Assembly: GCF_013449685.1 (NCBI RefSeq)
Contig: NZ_JACDSF010000028.1
Span: 148,712 to 212,711 of the forward strand
Source of the DNA: Pectobacterium brasiliense
GTDB lineage: Bacteria > Pseudomonadota > Gammaproteobacteria > Enterobacterales > Enterobacteriaceae
Length of the DNA: 64,000 nt
Direction of reading: 5' to 3'
Below, in pieces: positions 31,622 through 42,114 of this stretch. The translations under genes were made by a program, and so were the position numbers. A model generated the notes under the pieces. That model was not told the DNA's origin and ran no database searches. It saw only the letters and a list, made by a program, of their open reading frames with translations. The first letter of the stretch is position 1; every line of letters begins with the position of its first letter.

Positions 31622-34600
31622 AGATTCTCAGTCTGCGCTTAAAAAACCTTAATGCGTTGAAAGGCGAATGGAAGATCGATTTCACGCAGGAGCCATTTTC
31701 CAGCAACGGCTTATTTGCCATTACCGGCCCGACCGGCGCGGGGAAAACCACGCTGCTAGATGCGATCTGTCTGGCGCTGTACCACGAAACACCACGGCTT
31801 GGCCTGCTTTCCGCCAGCCAGAATGACCTGATGACGCGTAACACCGCTGAGTGCCTTGCCGAAGTCGAGTTTGAGGTGAAAGGCGTCGGATATCGCGCCT
31901 TCTGGAGCCAGCGTCGGGCAAGAAACGCCCCAGACGGCAATTTGCAGTCTCCAAAGGCCGAACTTGCGCTCATTGAAGACGGCAAGATTCTGTGTGAAAA
32001 GCTCAATGATAAGAAAGAGATGATCACGCAGCTCACTGGGCTGGATTTCGGCCGCTTCACGCGATCCATGATGCTGTCACAAGGCCAGTTTGCCGCCTTC
32101 CTCAACGCCAAAGCAGACGACCGAGCGGAACTGCTGGAAGAGCTGACAGGCACGGACATTTACGGCCTGATTTCCGAACGCGTCTATAACAAGTACAAGC
32201 AGGCAAACGTCGCACTGAGCACGCTACAGGCGCGCGCATCAGGCATTCAGCTTTTAACCGACGACCAGCGTCAGCAGGTGGAAGAACAGCTTGCTGAGCT
32301 GCTCCAGCAAGAGCAACGGGGCAACATCGAACGTGAGCAAGCGCTGACTACGCTGCGCTGGTTTGAGCAACTGACGCAGCAGCACACGCAGCGAACCAAC
32401 ACGCAGGCGCAACATGCAAGCGCCGAATCCGCCATTCAGCAGGCTAAACCGCAGCTCGACAGGTTAACTCACAGCGAACCGGCAGAAAAACTGAGGCCAC
32501 TACATCAGGAACGAGAGCGCTATCGACAGGAATCTCTCACGCTGGCACAGCGTATTGAACAACTGACCGGGAAGCAGGCCGCCGAACAGTTCACGTTAAC
32601 CGCGCTACGCCAGCAGGAAGAAAAAGCCGAGCGGGATGTGAGCGAGCACAAACGGGTACGGCAGCAGCAAGAGCAGGTAATCAACAAACAGGTGGTGCCA
32701 CTTGACCATCGCATTGCCACGCTGGAGCAGCAAAAAGCGCAGCAGCAGGACGAACTGGCAAAAACGCAGGCTCGTCTGCACGCCGATGAAAGTAAACAAA
32801 CCCAGACGGCAGCGGAACAGCAGCAGGCTACACAGCAGCTTGAACAGATCCAGTCTTACCGCCAGCAACACGCGCATCATCAGCAGTGGGGAGAACAACT
32901 TCCTCTGTGGCGCACCCAGTTTCGGCAATTGCGCCAGCTTCAGGGCGAGCAAGAGAAGCTGAAGCAAAAACAGGCGCAACATACCGCACAGTCGACAACG
33001 CTACAGCAAGAAACGGTGACCCTGGCAGCACAGCAGCGTGAACAACAAGCGATCGTTGATGCTGCCCGTCAGCAGTTCATGCAACACGATGAAACACGGC
33101 AACAGCAGGAAGCGCACCAGCCGCTTTCCATCCTGCACCAGCGGTTCAATCAACGCATTGACCAGCATGCTGAACGCCAACGACTCGCGACAATCAGCGA
33201 CCAGTTCCAGCGTCTGCATGTTCGCAAGCAACAGTACCTCGCCAAACAGAATGAGATACAAGGGCATATCAGCCAGTCAGAAATCTTAAAGAAACAGCAG
33301 CAATCCGAGCATGAGCAGCGAAGCCAGCATCTGGTCGATCTGGAAACGGTGCATCGGCAGGAAGAGCGTATCGTTAAGCTGGAAGCCGAACGCCAGCGGC
33401 TACAGGCCAGAGAAGCGTGCCCGCTATGTGGTTCAACCGAGCATCCAGCCATCGAACGCTATCAGGCGCTGCAACCGTCTGAAACCCAGCAGCGACTGAC
33501 GGCGCTACAGCAGGACGTGAACCAGTTAACGACAGCGCTGGCAAATACGGCTGCACAGTTGGCCTCGCTAGCGCAACAGCGGGAACTGTTGCAACAGGAG
33601 ATCGCTCAGATCGATAGCGAGCATCACACCCTGCTGCAAGAGTGGCAAGAGGTCAGTGAGCGCTTACAAGTTAACTACACGTTGGAACAACCAGATGAGG
33701 TCGCAGCCTGGCTTGCGCAGAATGAAGCTGAAGAACAGGCTATTCGACAACAGATTACCGCACGCGAGCAATTGCAAAAACAGTGGCAGGAAAGTAAGGA
33801 TTTACTGACTGCCGCAGAGGCATTGCAGCGGGAACTCGACCAGAAAATCGCGCTGAATACCCAGCAGCAAGCCTCGCTAAACGTTACGCAGCAAGAACTC
33901 GATCAATCGCTGCAAAACGTGCACCAGCAGATCACGCAGCATACTCAGGAAATCACGCAGACGCTGGCAACCTTAAACCTTCCTCTGCCTGAGGCCGATG
34001 CCCAGAACGACTGGCTGGCTCAGCGCGAGAATGAGTGGCAAGACTGGAAAATCAAAGAGCAGGAGCAATCTCGCCTAGCTCCTCTCTTAGCCACGCTACA
34101 AAGCGATCTTCACCATCTGAATCGCAGCGTGACAGAGGCCAGACAACTGATCCAAACACAGCAACAGCAGTTGGAACAGTACCTCACGCAACTCAACACA
34201 AGCCAACAAGAGCGGCAGGCGTTGTTTGGGGACAGGCAGATCGCTACCGTGCGCGAACAGCTACAGCGAACCAGCCAGCAGTACGACGATGCACTCAGGC
34301 TAGCCCTGTCAGCTCGTCAGCAAACCGAAACGACGTTAAGCCGTCTAACGGGAGAGCTGGCTAGCACGCAACAGCAATATGAACAGAGCACGCGCCAGCA
34401 TGAGAGTGCTATCGAACGCTTTACTCAGGCGTTGCAACAAAGCACTTTCGCCGATGAAACCACGTTCCTCAATGCGTTGCTTGATGAGCAGGAACGCCAG
34501 ACGTTGCAGACGTGGAAGGAAGAACTATCTCAGCGTTTGCAGCAGGCGGCGGCACTTCACCAGCAGGCTGAACGTGAGCTGCTCGCCCATCAACAAAAGC

Positions 34601-35301
34601 GCCCCGCTTCCCTGACGGAAGACGCCACACAAGAAGCGGTACAGCAGCAGTTGACAGCGCTGGATGAAACGCTGAAAACCAACCTGCGGCAACAGGGCGA
34701 GTTCCAGCGTCAGTTGGCTGACGATAAACAACAGCGCCAGAATCAGCAGGATTTGCTCAATGAGATCGCCCAAAGTCAGCAAATGTATGACGACTGGAGC
34801 TGTCTTAATACGCTCATTGGTTCACAAAGCGGGCATAAATTCCGTAAGTTTGCTCAGGGGCTAACGTTGGACCATCTGGTTTATCTCGCCAATCTCCAGC
34901 TTTCCCGCCTGCACGGGCGCTATATGCTGAAACGTAAACCCGGTGACGATCTGGAGCTGCTGGTGATGGATACCTGGCAAGCGGACGCCGAGCGTGATAC
35001 GCGCACACTGTCCGGCGGCGAGAGCTTCTTAGTGAGTTTGTCGCTGGCGCTGGCGCTCTCCGATTTGGTCAGCCACAAAGCCAGCATCGACTCGCTGTTT
35101 CTGGATGAAGGCTTCGGCACGCTGGATGCCGAGACGCTGGATATCGCACTGGATGCCCTCGATAACCTGAACGCCTCCGGTAAAACCATCGGCGTCATTA
35201 GTCATGTCGAAGCCATGAAAGAGCGTATTCCGGTACAGATCAAAGTGCAGAAGATTAACGGGCTGGGCGTCAGCCGGCTGGCACCGCAGTACGCCGTTTA
35301 A
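31618..35301 (+). CDS. sbcC: SbcC ATPase subunit (Rad50 homologue)
   Basis: SMC-like ATPase partner of SbcD, 1227 residues; E. coli has 1048, so the coiled-coil arms are longer. Walker [10 protein letters not shown] at 37-45; long glutamine- and glutamate-rich coiled coils (about 190-590 and 640-1040); zinc hook CPLC at about 601-604 for dimerisation; signature [11 protein letters not shown] and Walker [13 protein letters not shown] near the C-terminus. The coils are CAG-rich, which creates long spurious open frames on both strands. The end lies three bases from a mak remnant on the other strand. Confidence 0.97.
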   Translation: MKILSLRLKNLNALKGEWKIDFTQEPFSSNGLFAITGPTGAGKTTLLDAICLALYHETPRLGLLSASQNDLMTRNTAECLAEVEFEVKGVGYRAFWSQRRARNAPDGNLQSPKAELALIEDGKILCEKLNDKKEMITQLTGLDFGRFTRSMMLSQGQFAAFLNAKADDRAELLEELTGTDIYGLISERVYNKYKQANVALSTLQARASGIQLLTDDQRQQVEEQLAELLQQEQRGNIEREQALTTLRWFEQLTQQHTQRTNTQAQHASAESAIQQAKPQLDRLTHSEPAEKLRPLHQERERYRQESLTLAQRIEQLTGKQAAEQFTLTALRQQEEKAERDVSEHKRVRQQQEQVINKQVVPLDHRIATLEQQKAQQQDELAKTQARLHADESKQTQTAAEQQQATQQLEQIQSYRQQHAHHQQWGEQLPLWRTQFRQLRQLQGEQEKLKQKQAQHTAQSTTLQQETVTLAAQQREQQAIVDAARQQFMQHDETRQQQEAHQPLSILHQRFNQRIDQHAERQRLATISDQFQRLHVRKQQYLAKQNEIQGHISQSEILKKQQQSEHEQRSQHLVDLETVHRQEERIVKLEAERQRLQAREACPLCGSTEHPAIERYQALQPSETQQRLTALQQDVNQLTTALANTAAQLASLAQQRELLQQEIAQIDSEHHTLLQEWQEVSERLQVNYTLEQPDEVAAWLAQNEAEEQAIRQQITAREQLQKQWQESKDLLTAAEALQRELDQKIALNTQQQASLNVTQQELDQSLQNVHQQITQHTQEITQTLATLNLPLPEADAQNDWLAQRENEWQDWKIKEQEQSRLAPLLATLQSDLHHLNRSVTEARQLIQTQQQQLEQYLTQLNTSQQERQALFGDRQIATVREQLQRTSQQYDDALRLALSARQQTETTLSRLTGELASTQQQYEQSTRQHESAIERFTQALQQSTFADETTFLNALLDEQERQTLQTWKEELSQRLQQAAALHQQAERELLAHQQKRPASLTEDATQEAVQQQLTALDETLKTNLRQQGEFQRQLADDKQQRQNQQDLLNEIAQSQQMYDDWSCLNTLIGSQSGHKFRKFAQGLTLDHLVYLANLQLSRLHGRYMLKRKPGDDLELLVMDTWQADAERDTRTLSGGESFLVSLSLALALSDLVSHKASIDSLFLDEGFGTLDAETLDIALDALDNLNASGKTIGVISHVEAMKERIPVQIKVQKINGLGVSRLAPQYAV

Positions 35302-35304
35302 CCA

Positions 35305-35423
35305 TTACGCCTTCGGCCAGAGCCAGGCGGCTCCGCGTACCCCACTGGAGTCGCCGTGTATGGCCTGAAGCACGGGCGTTGGTAATCCACGGCAAATCCG
35401 GTGCCGGAGATAAACGTTTCAAT
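35305..35423 (-). pseudogene. mak: Remnant of fructokinase gene mak with an internal deletion
   Basis: Not an open gene. On the minus strand from 35423, one frame reads [16 protein letters not shown], matching a mid-protein segment of E. coli Mak ([16 protein letters not shown]). About 30 bases later, in another frame, [16 protein letters not shown] then AAWLWPKA and a stop matches the Mak C-terminus. In E. coli these parts are separated by about 90 residues, which are deleted here with a frameshift. Everything 5' of the first segment is lost and replaced by a dispersed repeat. Position between sbcC and rdgC and opposite orientation to both agree with E. coli. Comparison is from memory of the E. 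coli protein. Confidence 0.85.
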
Positions 35424-35476
35424 ATAATTTGAGTCGTGCTGCCAACGCACATACAGCTTGAAGTATGACGGGTATA
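35421..35476 (+). repeat. Dispersed intergenic repeat, internally deleted copy C
   Basis: About 56 bases keeping only the two ends of the repeat (AATATAATTTGAGT ... GCCAACGCACATACAGCTTG ... AAGTATGACGGGTAT). It abuts the broken 5' end of the mak remnant. The following bases up to 35628 hold the rdgC promoter region; no specific site recognised. Confidence 0.7.
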
Positions 35477-35628
35477 ACTAGAAAAACCAATCAGTTGCCA
35501 TTCAAAGCGTGATAGGTATTCCTCTGAATCTCGGTATTTTATTCCACATAACCGTCTCGAATTCGTTATCATGCGCGCAACATTACAAACCCGCGTGCAA
35601 ACCTGCGCGCCCAGTCAGGGATAACACC

Positions 35629-36558
35629 ATGTTGTGGTTTAAGAACTTAATTATTTACCGCCTAAGCCGGGACAGCGTGCTGTCCAAAGATAACGTTTTG
35701 TCTGCGGACGAACTGGAAAAACAACTCAGTGCTTTCGCGTTCACCCCGTGCGGCAGTCAGGATATGATGAAAACGGGTTGGGTATCACCAATGGGATCCC
35801 ATAGCGATGCCTTAACGCACGTCGTTAATGGGCAAATCGTTATCTGCACCCGCAAAGAAGAAAAAATCCTGCCTTCCCCAGTCATCAAGCAAACCCTTCA
35901 GGCCAAAATCGAGCGTCTGGAAGCAGAGCAGCACCGCAAGCTGAAAAAAACCGAAAAAGACTCGCTGAAAGATGAAGTACTCCATAGCCTGCTGCCGCGT
36001 GCATTCAGCCGTTTCAGTCAAGTTTGGCTGTGGATCGATACGGTTAACGGCCTGATTATGGTCGATGCCGCCAGCGCCAAAAAAGCGGAAGATACGCTGG
36101 CGCTGTTGCGTAAAACACTGGGTTCCCTGCCCGTTGTGCCGCTGACGATGGAAAACCCGATCGAGCTGACGCTGACCGAGTGGGTTCGTTCCGGTGAGCC
36201 GGCGGCAGGTTTCGCGCTACAGGATGAAGCAGAACTGAAAGCCATTTTGGAAGACGGCGGCGTTATCCGTTGTAAAAAACAGGATTTGGTCTGCGATGAA
36301 ATCGCCGTACACATTGAAGCAGGCAAACTGGTCACCAAGCTGGCGCTGGACTGGCAGGAACGGATTCAGTTGGTCTTGTCCGAGGACGGTTCGGTAAAAC
36401 GCTTGAAGTTCTCCGATACGCTGCGGGAACAAAACGACGATATCGATCGGGAAGATTTTGCTCAGCGGTTTGATGCCGATTTTATTTTGATGACCAGCGA
36501 GCTGGCGGCATTGATTGCGAATCTGATTGAAGCACTGGGCGGAGAAGCCCAACGTTAA
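35629..36558 (+). CDS. rdgC: Recombination-associated protein RdgC
   Basis: Nucleoid-associated protein that forms a ring dimer around double-stranded DNA and restrains RecA. It has 309 residues; E. coli has 303. [14 protein letters not shown] and the gate segment [13 protein letters not shown] fit the family, and the finger segment [12 protein letters not shown] follows. The C-terminal part ends ALGGEAQR. The frame opens 40 codons upstream at 35509; the ATG at 35629 was chosen for CAGGGA and family length. A hairpin terminator follows and the chemoreceptor gene converges. Confidence 0.96.
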   Translation: MLWFKNLIIYRLSRDSVLSKDNVLSADELEKQLSAFAFTPCGSQDMMKTGWVSPMGSHSDALTHVVNGQIVICTRKEEKILPSPVIKQTLQAKIERLEAEQHRKLKKTEKDSLKDEVLHSLLPRAFSRFSQVWLWIDTVNGLIMVDAASAKKAEDTLALLRKTLGSLPVVPLTMENPIELTLTEWVRSGEPAAGFALQDEAELKAILEDGGVIRCKKQDLVCDEIAVHIEAGKLVTKLALDWQERIQLVLSEDGSVKRLKFSDTLREQNDDIDREDFAQRFDADFILMTSELAALIANLIEALGGEAQR

Positions 36559-36601
36559 TGCTGTCTATTTTTGATACAGTCGATTGTTAATGCAGTCAGT
36601 G

Positions 36602-36628
36602 ATTGCCCGCCAATGTTAGGCGGGCAAT
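36602..36628. terminator. Hairpin between rdgC and the chemoreceptor gene
   Basis: Ten-base stem ATTGCCCGCC / GGCGGGCAAT with a seven-base loop between two convergent genes. The T-run after it is weak (ACTCTTT), so termination is likely but not certain. Confidence 0.65.
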
Positions 36629-36649
36629 ACTCTTTAGTGCCTGAATCCG

Positions 36650-38440
36650 TTAGACTCGGAATGCCCCGACAACGGCGTTCAGTTCTTCAGCCTGTGTCTG
36701 CAACGCCCCCGACGCAGCAGCAGATTCCTGTACCAGCGCGGCGTTTTGCTGCACCATCGAATCCAACTGTGCGACCGCTTTGTTGATCTCGTTGATGCCA
36801 CGCATTTGCTCATCAGCCGCATGCGTAATTTCAGACATCACCGAACTCACCGTAGAGACGCCGCCGACAATTTCATTCATCGTGTCGCTGGCCTGACGAA
36901 CCTGAACGGAGCCAGACGTCACACTGGAGACCGTCGATTCAATCAGCGCTTTAATTTCTTTTGCAGCCTGTGCGCTACGCTGTGCCAGACTGCGAACTTC
37001 ACCAGCAACCACGGCGAAACCACGGCCCTGTTCACCCGCACGCGCCGCTTCTACCGCAGCGTTAAGTGCCAGAATGTTAGTCTGGAATGCAATGCCATCG
37101 ATCACGCCGATAATATCGCCGATTTTACCCGATGCGACTACGATCTCTTCCATCGTGACAATCACATCGGAGACCACTTTTCCGCCCGTACTGGCATCTT
37201 TCGACAGCAGCAGCGCTTTCGCGTTAACCTGCTGCGCAGAGCCCGCCGACTGCGTGACCGCTGCAGAAATCTCTTCCAGCGAGGCTGCAGTTTGCTGAAT
37301 GCTCGATGCCGCAGATTCAGTACGCGCAGAGAGATCGTTGTTCCCCGCCGAGATTTCATCCGCCGCCACCTGAAGCGATGCGCTGATATCGCGAATCTGC
37401 ATCATGACCTGGCTGATCTTGTCGACAAAGATATTAAACGAGCGGGCAATTTGCGCCACTTCATCATGCCCTTCGTCCGGCAGACGTTGCGTCAGATCGT
37501 TATTACCGTTGCTGATATCATCCATTGCGTCGCGAATTTGCAGCAGACGCTTGAGCGCAGACGCAATGATGAAACCAATCACCAGCGTGCCCAGCAGCGC
37601 GATAACAACTAGCGTGATGACAGAAGTAGACAGCAGAGAATCCATGCCCGCTGTCGCTTCAGCTTTATCCAACGCCACCAGCATGAACCAGTTCGTGCCC
37701 GCAATCGGTTTTGCCACCACGAGCTTTGTCACGCCAGAAAAATCTACATCGCGGGCGCTATCGGCTGAAAGAATATCGTTAAGATCAATCTTAGGAGCAA
37801 TGTCAGTGATATTTTTCAGCGTCAGTTTTTCATCCGGATGAGCAATGATCAGACCGCTACGCTCGATGAGAACACCGAAGCTATCTTTGGCTGGGTTAAT
37901 CGCTTTGACGTTTTCAATCACGCTTTCCATCGTGACGTCGCTACCGACGACACCTCTGACCGTTCCACCTTCCACCACGGAAGCAACGAAAGAAACCACC
38001 AGCGTATTCGTCACCGCATCAACGTAAGGGGCAGTGACCAGCGGTTTGCCCTCTTTCACCGCCTGCTGATACCAAGGCCGGACAGTAGGGTTATAATCAG
38101 GGGGGATACCGCCAGGATCGGCAAATTTGGCCGTGCCATTGGCATAACCCATGTACACATTCAGGAGTCCGCCGGATGCCGCAATCTGTTTAAACAGCGG
38201 AATCGGATCCTCATCGGTTATAACACGGTCGTGCAACGCAGAGATCATCAACGTTTTAGAAGCAACCCAGTCGCTAATCGCAATACTATGGCTAGTGGCT
38301 ACCGCATTCAGCGTATTCTGGATCGATTCCTTGTTCGCGTTATTGGCGATGGTGTAATTAAGAAAGGTGTTGATAACAAGTGAAAGCACAACAATGGTCG
38401 AACAGGCCGCAAGGATGCGGGATCGGGTCGTTTTCAGCAT
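36650..38440 (-). CDS. Methyl-accepting chemotaxis protein with dCache amino-acid sensor
   Basis: Inner-membrane chemoreceptor of 596 residues. Helix 1 at about 10-30, periplasmic double-Cache domain (about 35-270), helix 2 at 272-296, HAMP (about 297-350), and a signalling hairpin with the tip [16 protein letters not shown]. The sensor carries Y116, R121, W123, Y124, D141 and D168, the same spacing as the amino-acid-binding dCache motif known from PctA (constant offset of five), so amino acids are the likely ligands. It ends AFRV with no NWETF-like receptor-methylase tether. The ATG at 38440 was chosen so the N-terminus starts just before helix 1; the frame opens 29 codons earlier. Confidence 0.9.
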   Translation of the reverse strand: MLKTTRSRILAACSTIVVLSLVINTFLNYTIANNANKESIQNTLNAVATSHSIAISDWVASKTLMISALHDRVITDEDPIPLFKQIAASGGLLNVYMGYANGTAKFADPGGIPPDYNPTVRPWYQQAVKEGKPLVTAPYVDAVTNTLVVSFVASVVEGGTVRGVVGSDVTMESVIENVKAINPAKDSFGVLIERSGLIIAHPDEKLTLKNITDIAPKIDLNDILSADSARDVDFSGVTKLVVAKPIAGTNWFMLVALDKAEATAGMDSLLSTSVITLVVIALLGTLVIGFIIASALKRLLQIRDAMDDISNGNNDLTQRLPDEGHDEVAQIARSFNIFVDKISQVMMQIRDISASLQVAADEISAGNNDLSARTESAASSIQQTAASLEEISAAVTQSAGSAQQVNAKALLLSKDASTGGKVVSDVIVTMEEIVVASGKIGDIIGVIDGIAFQTNILALNAAVEAARAGEQGRGFAVVAGEVRSLAQRSAQAAKEIKALIESTVSSVTSGSVQVRQASDTMNEIVGGVSTVSSVMSEITHAADEQMRGINEINKAVAQLDSMVQQNAALVQESAAASGALQTQAEELNAVVGAFRV

Positions 38441-38920
38441 AAAATACTCTTTGCGTAGAACAGTTATACTATCCATAACGGCATAGCAAAATAAAACTTG
38501 AATGTGATCATATTCCACAACAGCCATTTCTCTTAAAACTCAGCGGAATAATTAATACGCTCAACCAAACCTTTATAAAAAAAAGATATTAAATTTATTT
38601 AAAACCAACAACTCAATATAATAAACCAAAATAAATAAAAAAAAAGAATAAAAAACTTATTAATAGCCATAATATAAAAGTATCGCTGAATTCCGTAATC
38701 TATTGTATTTTAACAAAGTTGGGATTATTCCTAATAAGTACCACATCTTTTTACACTATTAATTAATAAGCACCTTTTAAATAAAATAATTCATATATGG
38801 AATTAATGATTAGCGTTACAAAGAATAGATGACATTTTCGTTGCAGAGCAACATGCTAAAAATAGCCAGTTATAGTTTATTTTATGTGGCAACGCTGCGA
38901 TTACCATTTTCAGTGTATAC
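38441..38920. other. AT-rich spacer upstream of the chemoreceptor gene
   Basis: About 480 bases of very AT-rich DNA with no open frame of note. It must hold the chemoreceptor promoter, but no confident -35/-10 pair, FlhDC or FliA promoter could be picked by eye. Confidence 0.5.
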
Positions 38921-38922
38921 GC

Positions 38923-39015
38923 CAAATAATTCGAGTTTCAGGACAAAAACGGCAAGGCGTTTTTGAACAGCACTTGCGCTGACCCCGAAGGGCTGAGGCG
39001 ATAAGGCCGAAAGGG
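38923..39015 (+). repeat. Dispersed intergenic repeat, left-half copy D
   Basis: Starts CAAATAATTCGAGTTTCAGG, then the hairpin CAAAAACG/CGTTTTTG with loop GCAAGG, CACTTGCGCTGACCCC and AAGGCCGAAAGG. The right half of the element (GAGCTTAC ... GTATGACG) is missing. It lies just beyond the ppnP terminator. Confidence 0.75.
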
Positions 39016-39023
39016 TAAAAAAA

Positions 39024-39052
39024 CGCCGCATTATGTCGTACATAACGCGGCG
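39024..39052 (-). terminator. Intrinsic terminator of ppnP
   Basis: On the minus strand CGCCGCGTTATG pairs with CATAATGCGGCG (one G-T wobble, loop TACGA), followed by TTTTTTT. It lies 34 bases after the ppnP stop. Confidence 0.88.
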
Positions 39053-39085
39053 AGAATGATCTACTCTACAGAGAGAGAATAGAAA

Positions 39086-39370
39086 TTACAGATACTTACA
39101 TAGATAAGAGGTCGGCTCGACCACCTGTAAGTTGAACTCACTTTTTCCCGGAACGAAAAACGTTTCTCCCGGTGTGAAAACCTGCCAATCCGGTGCACCT
39201 GGCAGCAGTACTTTTAATGCTCCGGTGATCACCGTCATTTCTTCCGGCTGCCCAGTTCCAAAGGTGTATTCACCCGCATCCATGACGCCAACACTGGCGC
39301 GGCCAATGCTGTCGCCTTCAAAACCGATTGATTTGACCTTCCCTGCAAAATACTCGTTTACATTCAGCAT
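39086..39370 (-). CDS. ppnP: Pyrimidine/purine nucleoside phosphorylase PpnP
   Basis: Small cupin-fold enzyme that phosphorolyses several nucleosides. It has 94 residues, the E. coli length (YaiE). [36 protein letters not shown] and PTSYLCKYL at the C-terminus match. The frame opens 13 codons earlier; the ATG at 39370 fits the family start MLxxNEYF and has AGGTG before it. In E. coli the order is aroL-yaiA-aroM-yaiE; here yaiA and aroM are absent. Confidence 0.94.
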   Translation of the reverse strand: MLNVNEYFAGKVKSIGFEGDSIGRASVGVMDAGEYTFGTGQPEEMTVITGALKVLLPGAPDWQVFTPGETFFVPGKSEFNLQVVEPTSYLCKYL

Positions 39371-39508
39371 AGCGCGGCACCTATCATCGAAAAAATTCAG
39401 GAAATTCATCTTAAAAGGAGAGTCGCGCCACTGTCACGATCTATTCATTGAAAGTTGGTGTTCAGTAACACTGACTGGTGATTATTTTGCCAGTGCCCAG
39501 TCACTTTC

Positions 39509-40030
39509 CTACGCAGCCGACAAGCGCAGTGCCTTCAACACGCTTGCCACAATCGCTTCTGGCGTTTGTGAGGCATCAATGACGTGATGTGCCACGCCGC
39601 GATACAGCGCCTCGCGCGCGGCCAGTACATCAGCCATTTCCTCGGCGATAGGGCGACCAGTCAACGTCGGCCGCTGGTTATCCTGCGGGTTTTCTTCCAG
39701 CCGCTGTGCCAGCAGTTCGGCATCCGCGTGGAGGTAAATGACGGTACCTTTGTCATGCATAAAGCGCCGATTGGCTTCCGCCAGCACCATACCGCCGCCT
39801 GTCGCGACGATGCAGCGGTTGGACGTCACCTGCTGAAGTGCCAGACTTTCACGTTGGCGGAACCCATGCCATCCTTCCTGCGCAACCACATCAGCCACCG
39901 TCATATTGGTGGTCTGCTGCATAAACAGGTCGGTGTCGACAAAGTCATATCCCAACGCCTGCGCCAGTTGATGCCCGACGGTGGTCTTCCCACAGCCTCT
40001 GGCACCGACCATAAAAATGGGGTGTGTCAT
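39509..40030 (-). CDS. aroL: Shikimate kinase II
   Basis: Phosphorylates shikimate in chorismate synthesis; cytosolic. It has 173 residues. P-loop [11 protein letters not shown] at about 8-18, shikimate-binding DTD (in VDTDLFMQQ) and GGGMVL, and lid region with RPTLTGRP. It fits AroL (the low-Km isoenzyme) rather than AroK by length and by position next to ppnP. No TyrR box was recognised upstream, where a repeat copy lies. Confidence 0.94.
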   Translation of the reverse strand: MTHPIFMVGARGCGKTTVGHQLAQALGYDFVDTDLFMQQTTNMTVADVVAQEGWHGFRQRESLALQQVTSNRCIVATGGGMVLAEANRRFMHDKGTVIYLHADAELLAQRLEENPQDNQRPTLTGRPIAEEMADVLAAREALYRGVAHHVIDASQTPEAIVASVLKALRLSAA

Positions 40031-40064
40031 GTAATGACGTATCCTTCTTCTTTACTCACCTGCC

Positions 40065-40126
40065 CTGTCATACCTCAAGCTGCACGCACGTCGGCTGTCC
40101 CGCAACTCGAACTATTTCGGGTATCA
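40065..40126 (-). repeat. Dispersed intergenic repeat, internally deleted copy E
   Basis: About 62 bases with only the ends of the element, in reverse orientation: GTCATACCTCAAGCTGCACG and CGCAACTCGAACTATTTCGG. It lies upstream of aroL. The rest of the gap to 40262 shows nothing else. Confidence 0.7.
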
Positions 40127-40262
40127 AAGATAAATGGGGTGATTACCTGCTTTGTCGTGGGCTGAATCATACCGATAAAATCAACAGAGAGGGAAGTGAC
40201 TTCTCAGTGGAAACGAAAAGTTGAATAACTAAAAGTAAAAATTGAATGGCAGGAAATAAAAA

Positions 40263-40284
40263 GCCCCGCGTTTAAAGGCGGGGC
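40263..40284 (-). terminator. Intrinsic terminator of ansB
   Basis: On the minus strand stem GCCCCGC / GCGGGGC with an eight-base loop and a following TTTTTATTT, 27 bases after the ansB stop. Confidence 0.88.
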
Positions 40285-40310
40285 CATCACACGACAAACC
40301 AATCGGACGA

Positions 40311-41360
40311 TTAATATGCGTGGAAATAATCCTGAATCACCGCCGGGTTGGTCGTTTTTGTCAGCGCCAGCATCAACAGAATACGCGATTTAGCAGGGTT
40401 CAGAGAGTCAGCAACCAAACCAGGCTGGCCCGCATCTGGTGGTACGATGCCGCTGCCGGTACGGCTGGAGCGTACAACAACAACGCCTTTGCTTTGCGCT
40501 TTACGGATGCCTGCATCACTGCGTTTGGAGACGGAGCCTGCCCCCATGCCTGCATAGACAATCCCTTTCACGCCGTGTTTAATGGCCGCGTCATACATGT
40601 ATTCTGGATCGTCCTGATAGCCATAAATAATATCAACGGCTGGCAGTTTATCGACGTTGGTCACATCAAATACAGAACGTGTGGTGTGAACTTTATCCAG
40701 ACGCGTCTGGTAATAAACTTTGTCGCCGATAATCACGCCCAGATAACCTTCTTCTGGCGCTTTAAAGGTATCCAGCGTAGAGGCATTGGTTTTGCTGATG
40801 AAACGGGCAGAACCAATACGGTCATTCAGCACGACCATCACACCGCGACCGCGAGAATTTTTATCCGCCGCCACTTTTACCGCACCGTACAGGTTCATCG
40901 GGCCGTCGGCACTGATTGCCGTTGCCGGACGCATCGCGGCGGCGAAGACCACCGGTTTATCACTCTTCACCGTCAGGTTCAGGAAGTAAGGCGATTCGTC
41001 GAGTGTATCCGTACCGTGCGTAATCACCACGCCATCAACATCACTGCGTGCCAGCAGCTCATTCACGCGCTTGCTCAGCTTCAGCAGAACATCGCTGGTC
41101 ATATTTTCGCTGCCGATGCTGGCAACCTGCTCACCTGAAATATTGGCAAGCGTTTTCAGCTCTGGCACCGCTTGAATCAGCGTCTCTACGCCCAGCGCAC
41201 CCGCTTTATACCCCGTGGTTTGCGTATTGGCCGCAGCGGAACCGGCAATCGTACCGCCCGTTGCCAAAATAACAATGTTAGGTAGGTTTTCTGCCGCATT
41301 TGCCAGAGACGCAAAACAAACAAAAACAACAACGAATAATGCGTTAAACATCCTTTTCAT
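40311..41360 (-). CDS. ansB: Periplasmic L-asparaginase (type II)
   Basis: Hydrolyses asparagine to aspartate and ammonia, with some glutaminase activity; the Erwinia-type enzyme is the one used in leukaemia therapy. It has 349 residues including a signal peptide (about 1-22, ending SLANA). The first catalytic threonine is in [11 protein letters not shown] and the second in [11 protein letters not shown]; the lysine partner lies in [16 protein letters not shown] and neighbouring segments. Alternative starts exist at 41372 (TTG) and 41351; none has a strong ribosome site, and 41360 gives the most normal signal peptide. Monocistronic with its own terminator. The 754-base upstream gap is shared with pelI. 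Confidence 0.95.
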   Translation of the reverse strand: MKRMFNALFVVVFVCFASLANAAENLPNIVILATGGTIAGSAAANTQTTGYKAGALGVETLIQAVPELKTLANISGEQVASIGSENMTSDVLLKLSKRVNELLARSDVDGVVITHGTDTLDESPYFLNLTVKSDKPVVFAAAMRPATAISADGPMNLYGAVKVAADKNSRGRGVMVVLNDRIGSARFISKTNASTLDTFKAPEEGYLGVIIGDKVYYQTRLDKVHTTRSVFDVTNVDKLPAVDIIYGYQDDPEYMYDAAIKHGVKGIVYAGMGAGSVSKRSDAGIRKAQSKGVVVVRSSRTGSGIVPPDAGQPGLVADSLNPAKSRILLMLALTKTTNPAVIQDYFHAY

Positions 41361-42026
41361 AACATATACCAACTTATTGAGTTAAGTGGCAGATCAGATA
41401 CGTCAGGTGCCTGATCTGTAAGTAAAAAATATCAACTCTGTTGGCAGCCAGCCAACATTGGCGCTTATTCTGCCCCAGAATTCAACGAATTAATATATGC
41501 CTGCCAGACTTCACGTTAACGATGTGTGATACCTCACAGCACGGCATTCTGCCGCAACGATTTACGTTATCGATTACTCTGCGCCACGGCATCCTGCGAG
41601 GCCTTTTCACGCGCGTCGCCCGTCAGTTCTGACAGCGTTCCCTGATGCATTTCCAGAACAAACGCCGATGCGCTGTACTTGTTATCTGAATTCACGCCCC
41701 AATTTATCAAGAAAAGCATTCAGTTTTACATGTGGTTAAATGATCACCATAAAGTAAATGGCACATCAACGAAACGTGGAAACAAACCGAATCCCATCAC
41801 GCACAACCGTAGGCGAGTGATAAAATTTTCATCTCGCGACACCCTTTACTTTTCTTATTTTCTTAATAAGAACCTTCCGAATATTTATTAATTCCAAAGA
41901 AATAATTAAATAGAATATAATAAACGAGAAATAAAATTAAAAACAAAATAATAACAGACTAAATTAAATAATCTGATTAACCTCAACAATTTCGTCGAAT
42001 TATTATTCATTTCATATTCCCTGCTA
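41361..42026. other. Long AT-rich spacer between divergent ansB and pelI
   Basis: About 670 bases. The left part (41440-41700) has more G and C and holds a 50-codon open frame on the minus strand (41567-41719). The right part is over 70 percent A+T by eye and carries the pelI control region. No KdgR box was found. Confidence 0.6.
41525..41538 (-). promoter_or_regulatory. CRP/FNR-like palindrome upstream of ansB
   Basis: Perfect inverted repeat TGTGA-TACC-TCACA. Half-sites are those of CRP, but the spacer is four bases, as in FNR sites, rather than six. It lies 165 bases upstream of the ansB start. Confidence 0.4.
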
Positions 42027-42032
42027 TATAAT
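42027..42032 (+). promoter_or_regulatory. Likely -10 element of pelI
   Basis: TATAAT preceded by TATA, 83 bases before the pelI start. No good -35 hexamer is seen 16-18 bases upstream, which fits a promoter needing an activator. Confidence 0.45.
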
Positions 42033-42114
42033 CCTTTTCGATGTGCAAGGACTCCCTCTTTATTTGGAATAAATAAAGAGAAAAAATATCCGTTTAATTT
42101 ACAAGGAAAAACAC

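Noticed and set aside
31584..32159. 191-codon open frame on the minus strand
   Set aside because: It lies opposite the SbcC ATPase domain, and its serine- and arginine-rich composition is typical of shadow frames.
39371..39508. yaiA or aroM between aroL and ppnP, as in E. coli
   Set aside because: The 138-base gap is too short and has no matching peptide.
40320..41138. 272-codon open frame on the plus strand
   Set aside because: It is antisense to ansB, which has a signal peptide, full catalytic motifs and a terminator. The opposite frame has no recognisable domain.
41961..42114. KdgR box expected before a pectate lyase gene
   Set aside because: No GAAAC/GTTTC-type palindrome was found. 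ATTTCAT fragments are only AT-rich coincidence.
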